Below are positions 59,665 through 64,000 of a stretch of DNA of 64,000 nucleotides, piece by piece. The notes beneath the pieces were generated by a model. That model was not told the origin of the DNA. It saw nothing but the letters and a program-made list of their open reading frames with translations, and did not search any database. Numbering within the stretch: the first letter of the stretch is position 1; every line of letters starts with the position of its first letter. Origin of the DNA: Streptomyces yatensis (GTDB lineage: Bacteria; Actinomycetota; Actinomycetes; Streptomycetales; Streptomycetaceae); the NCBI RefSeq assembly GCF_018069625.1, contig NZ_CP072941.1:6510001-6574000 (forward strand), written 5' to 3'. The position numbers were made by a program, and so were the translations under genes.

Positions 59665-61208
59665 CGTCGGACACCACGGTGCGGCCGCCCTCCCACGCGC
59701 CCGGCCAGGACTGGGGGCGGCTCAACAGCCGGCTGCTCCTGGTCAACCTGTCCATCCTGGCCGCACCGGTGGCCATGTTCCTGGCCAGCCTCGCGGTCAC
59801 CGGTGGCGACACCAACCTCCAGGTCATCATCACCCTCGGCTCGCTGTTCGTGACCTTCCTGGTCATCAGCGGCATCGGGCTGATGCGGCTGTTCACCACC
59901 CGCTACCGACTCACCGAGGACCGCTTCGAGCTCCACACCGGTCTGCTCTTCCGCAGCGAGCGCTCGGTCCCGATCGGCCGCATCCGCGGTGTCGACCTCA
60001 CCGCCAACCCGGTCCACCGGATCTTCGGCCTCACCACGCTGCGCATCGACAGCGGGGACCAGAGCGACGCCGCCGCGCGCAGGCTCGCCCTCGACGGCAT
60101 CACCAAGGCCGAGGCCCTGGAGCTGCGCGGCCGCATCATCGCCCTGCGCGACGCCGGCCAGGCCCGGCCGGTGGCCGACAGCGACGGGGTGCTCAGCCGG
60201 CTGGACTGGTCCTGGCTGCGCTACGGCCCGCTGACCCTGTGGGGCGTGGGCGGTGTCTTCATCGCCGCGGCCAGTGCGTACCGCACCCTGAGCGAACTCC
60301 AGGTCAACCCGCTCGACCTCGGCATCATCAAGGACCTCGAGGACCGGTTCGGCACCATTCCGCTCTGGTACGGAGCCCTGCTGGCCGCCGTCCTCATCGT
60401 CGTCCTCGGCATGATCGGCTCCACCGCCACCTTCATCGAGAACTGGGCCGGTTACGAACTGCGCCGCGAGGACGGCGGAATCCTCCGCATCCGCCGCGGA
60501 CTGCTGGCCACCCGCTCCGTGAGCATCGAGGAACGCCATCTGCGCGGCCTCGAACTCGTCGAGCCCATCCCGCTGCGCTGGGCCAAGGGTGCCAAGCTCA
60601 ACGCCGTCGCCAGCGGCCTGGGCAACCAGGAGGACAACCGCAGGCGCCGCGCCCTGACCCCGCCCACCCCGCGCGGCGAGGCCATGCGGGTCGCCGCCGA
60701 CGCGCTGCCGACCGGCCCCGGCCTGATCGAGCGCAAGGGAATGCTCCCGCACCCCAGGGAGGCCCTGCGGCGCCGGATCAACCGCGCCCTGCTCTGGTCG
60801 GTCCTGATCGCGGCCGTCCCGGTGGGCCTGGGTCTGTGGCTCGGCTCCTGGCTCGTCATCACCGGCGTGATCACCGGTGTGGTGCTGGTGCCGGTCCTGG
60901 TGGCGTTCGCCTTCAACGCCTACCACAGCCTCGGCCATATCCTGCGCGGCCGCTTCCTGGTGATGTGCTCCGGCGCGTTCGCCCGCCGCACCGTCGCCCA
61001 TCAGCGTGAGGCGATCATCGGCTGGAAGTTCTCCCGGACGCCGTTCCAGCGCCGGGTCGGGCTGATCACCCTCGGCGCCACCACCGCCGCCGGTGAAGGC
61101 GTCTACCACGTGTACGACCTGACCGAAGGCCAGGGAATCGCCCTCGCAGAGACCGCGGTACCGGGGCTGCTCGCTCCGTTCATCGAGAGAGCCCCCGACC
61201 GCGGCTGA
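59661..61208 (+). CDS. Membrane protein with three bacterial PH domains (YdbT-like)
   Basis: A 515-residue protein with alternating membrane hairpins and three bPH_2 modules: about residues 80-165 (YRLTEDRFELHTGLLFRSER), 260-345 (EDGGILRIRRGLLATRSVSI) and 420-505 (RFLVMCSGAFARRTVAHQRE). The ATG at 59661 overlaps the preceding stop. Together with the smaller partner it forms a typical YdbS-YdbT pair. A strong terminator follows. Confidence 0.88.
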   Translation: MTSDTTVRPPSHAPGQDWGRLNSRLLLVNLSILAAPVAMFLASLAVTGGDTNLQVIITLGSLFVTFLVISGIGLMRLFTTRYRLTEDRFELHTGLLFRSERSVPIGRIRGVDLTANPVHRIFGLTTLRIDSGDQSDAAARRLALDGITKAEALELRGRIIALRDAGQARPVADSDGVLSRLDWSWLRYGPLTLWGVGGVFIAAASAYRTLSELQVNPLDLGIIKDLEDRFGTIPLWYGALLAAVLIVVLGMIGSTATFIENWAGYELRREDGGILRIRRGLLATRSVSIEERHLRGLELVEPIPLRWAKGAKLNAVASGLGNQEDNRRRRALTPPTPRGEAMRVAADALPTGPGLIERKGMLPHPREALRRRINRALLWSVLIAAVPVGLGLWLGSWLVITGVITGVVLVPVLVAFAFNAYHSLGHILRGRFLVMCSGAFARRTVAHQREAIIGWKFSRTPFQRRVGLITLGATTAAGEGVYHVYDLTEGQGIALAETAVPGLLAPFIERAPDRG

Positions 61209-61239
61209 CACCCACCCCGAGACCAACTGGCGATCCCCC

Positions 61240-61280
61240 GAGAGGTGGAGGGGCGGACCGAAAGGCCGCCCCTCCACCTC
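61240..61280 (+). terminator. Terminator of the PH-domain operon
   Basis: AGAGGTGGAGGGGCGG (61240-61255) pairs perfectly with 61265-61280 around a 9-base loop, 31 bases after the stop. Confidence 0.9.
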
Positions 61281-61543
61281 TGAACCGCTCCACCGCTGAG
61301 CCCCGCCACCGCCGAAAAAATTGAATACTGGGCGCATTATTTGCTCGAGATCCTTGTCGCCACCGGAATTCTCATGCACTCTGGTGAATTAAGCGTGGCC
61401 ATTGCGCGATGCCCCTCGGATACGGGACCCCAAAGGGATGATAGGGGTCCATAGGGGGTTTGAAGGGGTTTCTAGCCGCCCTGCCCTGTGTAAAGCTGAC
61501 GTACGGTCTTGGTGTTATGTCTGCGAGGGTAATGGGGCGCGCG
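61281..61543 (+). promoter_or_regulatory. AT-rich leader and promoter region of the PKS
   Basis: This stretch is markedly richer in A and T than its surroundings (for example around 61315-61345 and 61375-61400), as promoter regions in streptomycetes often are. I find no convincing -35/-10 pair and no clear LAL-type operator. No gene is visible. Confidence 0.4.
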
Positions 61544-64000
61544 ATGGTGAGTGAGTCCGTGGATTTCACGCCCGAGCACACCGAAATGGGGGGCGCGAGC
61601 CCCCGAGGAGCGTCCCCGTGGCGGGACCGGCTCGCTGGGATTCCCGAGGCCGAGCGCGCCGAGGCCCTCACCGCCTGGGTCGGCGAGATCGTCGAGCAGG
61701 CCCTCAAGGACAAGGCGCCGGATGTCCTCGACCCCGAGCGCCCCTTCCTCGACCTGGGCTTCGACTCCCTCGCCACCGTTGATCTGCACGCCCGGCTGAC
61801 CGCCGCCACCGGATTGCGGCTGCCGGTGACCCTCGCCTTCGACCACCCCACCCCCGCCGACCTCGCCCGCCATGTGCGCGCCGAACTGCTGGGCGAGAAC
61901 GACGGCTCCGACGCGTCCCCGGCCGACGCCACAAGGGGCCCGATCGCCGCCGACGAGCCCATCGCCATTGTCGGAATGAGCTGCCGATTCCCCGGTTCGG
62001 TCGGCTCTCCCGAAGAACTCTGGGAAATCGTCGCGGGCGGAAAGGATGTCATCTCCGAATTCCCGGAGACCCGGGGCTGGGATCTCGCCGGGCTTTACGA
62101 CCCCGACCCCGACAGGGCGGGCAGCAGCTATACCCGCGAAGGCGGATTCCTGCACGACGCCGATGAGTTCGATCCGGCGTTCTTCGGCATTTCGCCGCGC
62201 GAGGCCCTGGCGATGGACCCGCAGCAGCGGCTGCTGATGGAGACCTCCTGGGAGGTCTTCGAACGCGCCGGAATCGACCCCGCGACCCTCCGCGGCGGCC
62301 GGGCCGGTGTGTTCGTCGGCGCCGAGACCCAGGACTACGGCCCCCGGCTGCACGAGGCCGAGCAGGGCTTCGAGGGCTATCTCGTCACCGGCAACGCCGC
62401 CAGCGTCGCCTCCGGCCGGATCGCCTACACCTTCGGCTTCGAAGGCCCCACCGTCACCGTCGACACCGCGTGCTCCTCCTCCCTGGTCGCGCTCCACCTC
62501 GCCGTCCAGGCGCTGCGCGCGGGCGAGTGCACCATGGCGCTCGCCGGTGGTGCGGCCGTCATGGCCAACCCCGGCTCGTTCATCGCCTTCAGCCGCCAGC
62601 GCGGCCTCGCCGCCGACGGCCGCTGCAAGCCGTTCGCCGCCGCCGCCGACGGCACCGCCTGGGGCGAGGGCGTCGGCATGCTGCTCGTCGAACGGCTCTC
62701 GGACGCCCGGAAGAACGGCCACCGGGTCCTCGCCGTCGTCCGCGGCACCGCCATCAACCAGGACGGCGCCTCCAACGGCCTCACGGCCCCCAGCGGTCCC
62801 GCCCAGCAACGCGTCATCCGCCAGGCCCTCGCCAACGCCGGACTGTCGTCCGGTGACGTCGACGTCGTGGAGGCCCACGGCACCGGTACGACGCTGGGCG
62901 ACCCCATCGAGGCCCAGGCGCTGCTCGCCACCTACGGCCAGGAGCGTGCGGCCGACCGGCCGCTGTGGCTCGGATCGCTCAAGTCCAACATCGGCCACAC
63001 CCAGTCCGCGGCCGGTGTCGGCGGCATCATCAAGATGGTCATGGCGATGCGCCACGGCGTCCTGCCGCGCACCCTGCACATCGACGAGCCGACCCCGCAT
63101 GTCGACTGGACCACCGGTGACATCGAGCTGCTGACCGAGGCACGGACGTGGCCGGAGAACGACCGCCCGCGCCGCGCGGGCATCTCCTCGTTCGGCATGA
63201 GCGGCACCAACGCCCACGCCATCATCGAACAGCCCCCGGCCGACGGCGAAGAGCGGAACGAGACCGAGGACCCCGACGGTGAGGGCTCCGCGGAACCCTC
63301 CGTCCTGCCCTGGACCCTGTCCGCGAAGACCACCGACGCCCTCCGCGGCCAGGCCGAGCGGCTGCACACGCTGCTGGAGGCCGACCCCGGGCTCGCCCTC
63401 ACCGACATCGGCCACTCCCTGGCCACCACCCGCGCCACCTTCGAACAGCGCGCCGTGCTCCTGGCCGGCGACCGCGACGGCTTCCTCTCCGCCCTGCGCA
63501 CCCTCGCCGAGGACGGCGACGGACCGACCGTCGTCCGCGGCGCCCCCGCCGCCGGAAAGCTCGCCCTGCTCTTCACCGGACAGGGCAGCCAGCGCCTCGC
63601 CATGGGCCGCGAGCTCTACGACGCCTACCCCGTCTTCGCCGAAGCCCTCGACGACGCCTGCTGGTACCTCGAGGAACAGCTCGAACACCCGCTGCTCGAC
63701 GTGCTCTTCGCCGAGGAGGGCAGCCCCGAGGCCGCCCTCCTGGACCGCACCGACTACACCCAGCCCGCCCTGTTCGCCGTCGAGGTCGCGCTCTACCGCC
63801 TCGTCGAGTCCTGGGGACTGCGCCCCGAACTGCTCGCCGGACACTCCATCGGCGAACTCGCCGCCGCCCATGTGGCGGGTGTGCTGTCCCTGGAGGACGC
63901 CGCCGCGCTGGTGGCCGCGCGCGGCCGGCTGATGCAGGAGCTTCCGGCCGGTGGCGCGATGATCGCGGTGCAGGCGTCGGAGGACGAGGTGCTGCCGCTG
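61544..64000 (+). CDS. Modular type I polyketide synthase, first module (partial; ACP-KS-AT...)
   Basis: The frame is open to the window end (819 codons seen). Order: an N-terminal ACP (about residues 45-110; Ser75 in [10 protein letters not shown] is the phosphopantetheine site), a ketosynthase (about 132-560; Cys310 in VDTACSSSL, His445 in EAHGTGT, His485 in [10 protein letters not shown]) and an acyltransferase from about residue 660 ([14 protein letters not shown]; nucleophile Ser768 in AGHSIGEL). GHSIG is typical of malonyl-CoA-specific AT domains. There is no N-terminal docking coiled coil, no KSQ and no loading AT, so a separately loaded ACP starts the chain. Starts at 61517, 61532 and 61547 are also in frame; 61544 has GGGG six bases upstream. 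Confidence 0.95.
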   Translation, partial: MVSESVDFTPEHTEMGGASPRGASPWRDRLAGIPEAERAEALTAWVGEIVEQALKDKAPDVLDPERPFLDLGFDSLATVDLHARLTAATGLRLPVTLAFDHPTPADLARHVRAELLGENDGSDASPADATRGPIAADEPIAIVGMSCRFPGSVGSPEELWEIVAGGKDVISEFPETRGWDLAGLYDPDPDRAGSSYTREGGFLHDADEFDPAFFGISPREALAMDPQQRLLMETSWEVFERAGIDPATLRGGRAGVFVGAETQDYGPRLHEAEQGFEGYLVTGNAASVASGRIAYTFGFEGPTVTVDTACSSSLVALHLAVQALRAGECTMALAGGAAVMANPGSFIAFSRQRGLAADGRCKPFAAAADGTAWGEGVGMLLVERLSDARKNGHRVLAVVRGTAINQDGASNGLTAPSGPAQQRVIRQALANAGLSSGDVDVVEAHGTGTTLGDPIEAQALLATYGQERAADRPLWLGSLKSNIGHTQSAAGVGGIIKMVMAMRHGVLPRTLHIDEPTPHVDWTTGDIELLTEARTWPENDRPRRAGISSFGMSGTNAHAIIEQPPADGEERNETEDPDGEGSAEPSVLPWTLSAKTTDALRGQAERLHTLLEADPGLALTDIGHSLATTRATFEQRAVLLAGDRDGFLSALRTLAEDGDGPTVVRGAPAAGKLALLFTGQGSQRLAMGRELYDAYPVFAEALDDACWYLEEQLEHPLLDVLFAEEGSPEAALLDRTDYTQPALFAVEVALYRLVESWGLRPELLAGHSIGELAAAHVAGVLSLEDAAALVAARGRLMQELPAGGAMIAVQASEDEVLPL

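Noticed and set aside
61460..61494. Sigma70-type promoter before the PKS (TTGAAG ... TGTAAA).
   Set aside because: The 23-base spacing between the hexamers is too long to be credible.

Overview
The window reads as chromosomal DNA of a Streptomyces or a very close actinomycete. Base composition is very GC-rich with strong G/C at third codon positions, GTG and TTG starts occur, Streptomyces-type DnaA boxes (TTGTCCACA) are present, and TTA codons are so rare that I noticed only one in frame. I see no rRNA, tRNA, CRISPR array, transposase or integrase. A gene is cut at each end: the C-terminus of a probable glycoside hydrolase on the left and the first module of a type I polyketide synthase on the right.

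0-13.3 kb is a carbohydrate-uptake and catabolic locus. A LacI regulator is divergent from a run of genes for a Gfo/Idh/MocA dehydrogenase, a PmoA-like (DUF6807) protein, a cupin, a complete CUT1-type sugar ABC importer, a DUF624-like membrane protein and a Tat-exported lyase-like enzyme. A second run encodes another Gfo/Idh/MocA dehydrogenase, a DUF993 aldolase-like protein and a sugar isomerase/epimerase. The near-identical operators GCAAGCGCTTAC and GAAAGCGCTTAC precede the two runs, so one regulon is likely. The substrate is unknown. 13.3-14.8 kb holds a SigE-type ECF sigma factor with a small membrane partner and a membrane-anchored Pro-rich repeat protein.

15.2-21.2 kb is a ribose operon (rbsR-rbsA-rbsCB-rbsK-rbsD) in which permease and binding protein are fused, preceded by two tandem LacI operators. 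21.4-25.1 kb holds recD2 and citrate synthase, with two perfect DnaA boxes in front of recD2. 25.8-28.4 kb is a copper-export pair (copZ-copA) with a CsoR-type operator. 28.7-31.9 kb is a divergent TetR/MMPL exporter pair with twin palindromic operators.

32.4-44.1 kb is a myo-inositol locus: iolG, iolE, a CUT2 importer, then divergently iolC, a Cgl0159-family protein, iolB, iolD and iolA. A shared motif GACAAAG-Y-CTTGACA sits on both sides of the divergent promoter. The locus ends in five 22-bp tandem repeats and a strong terminator.

44.4-52.6 kb carries accessory genes: a large membrane protein fusing a cytoplasmic region to a periplasmic-binding fold (with the only TTA codon noticed), a three-gene cluster (WXG100-like protein, DUF1023 hydrolase, lipoprotein) and a FUSC-family membrane protein.

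52.7-64 kb looks like the edge of a polyketide gene cluster: a type II thioesterase, a LAL-type LuxR regulator, a two-component system, a membrane protein, two bacterial-PH-domain membrane proteins, and a modular PKS that begins with an ACP followed by KS and a malonyl-type AT.
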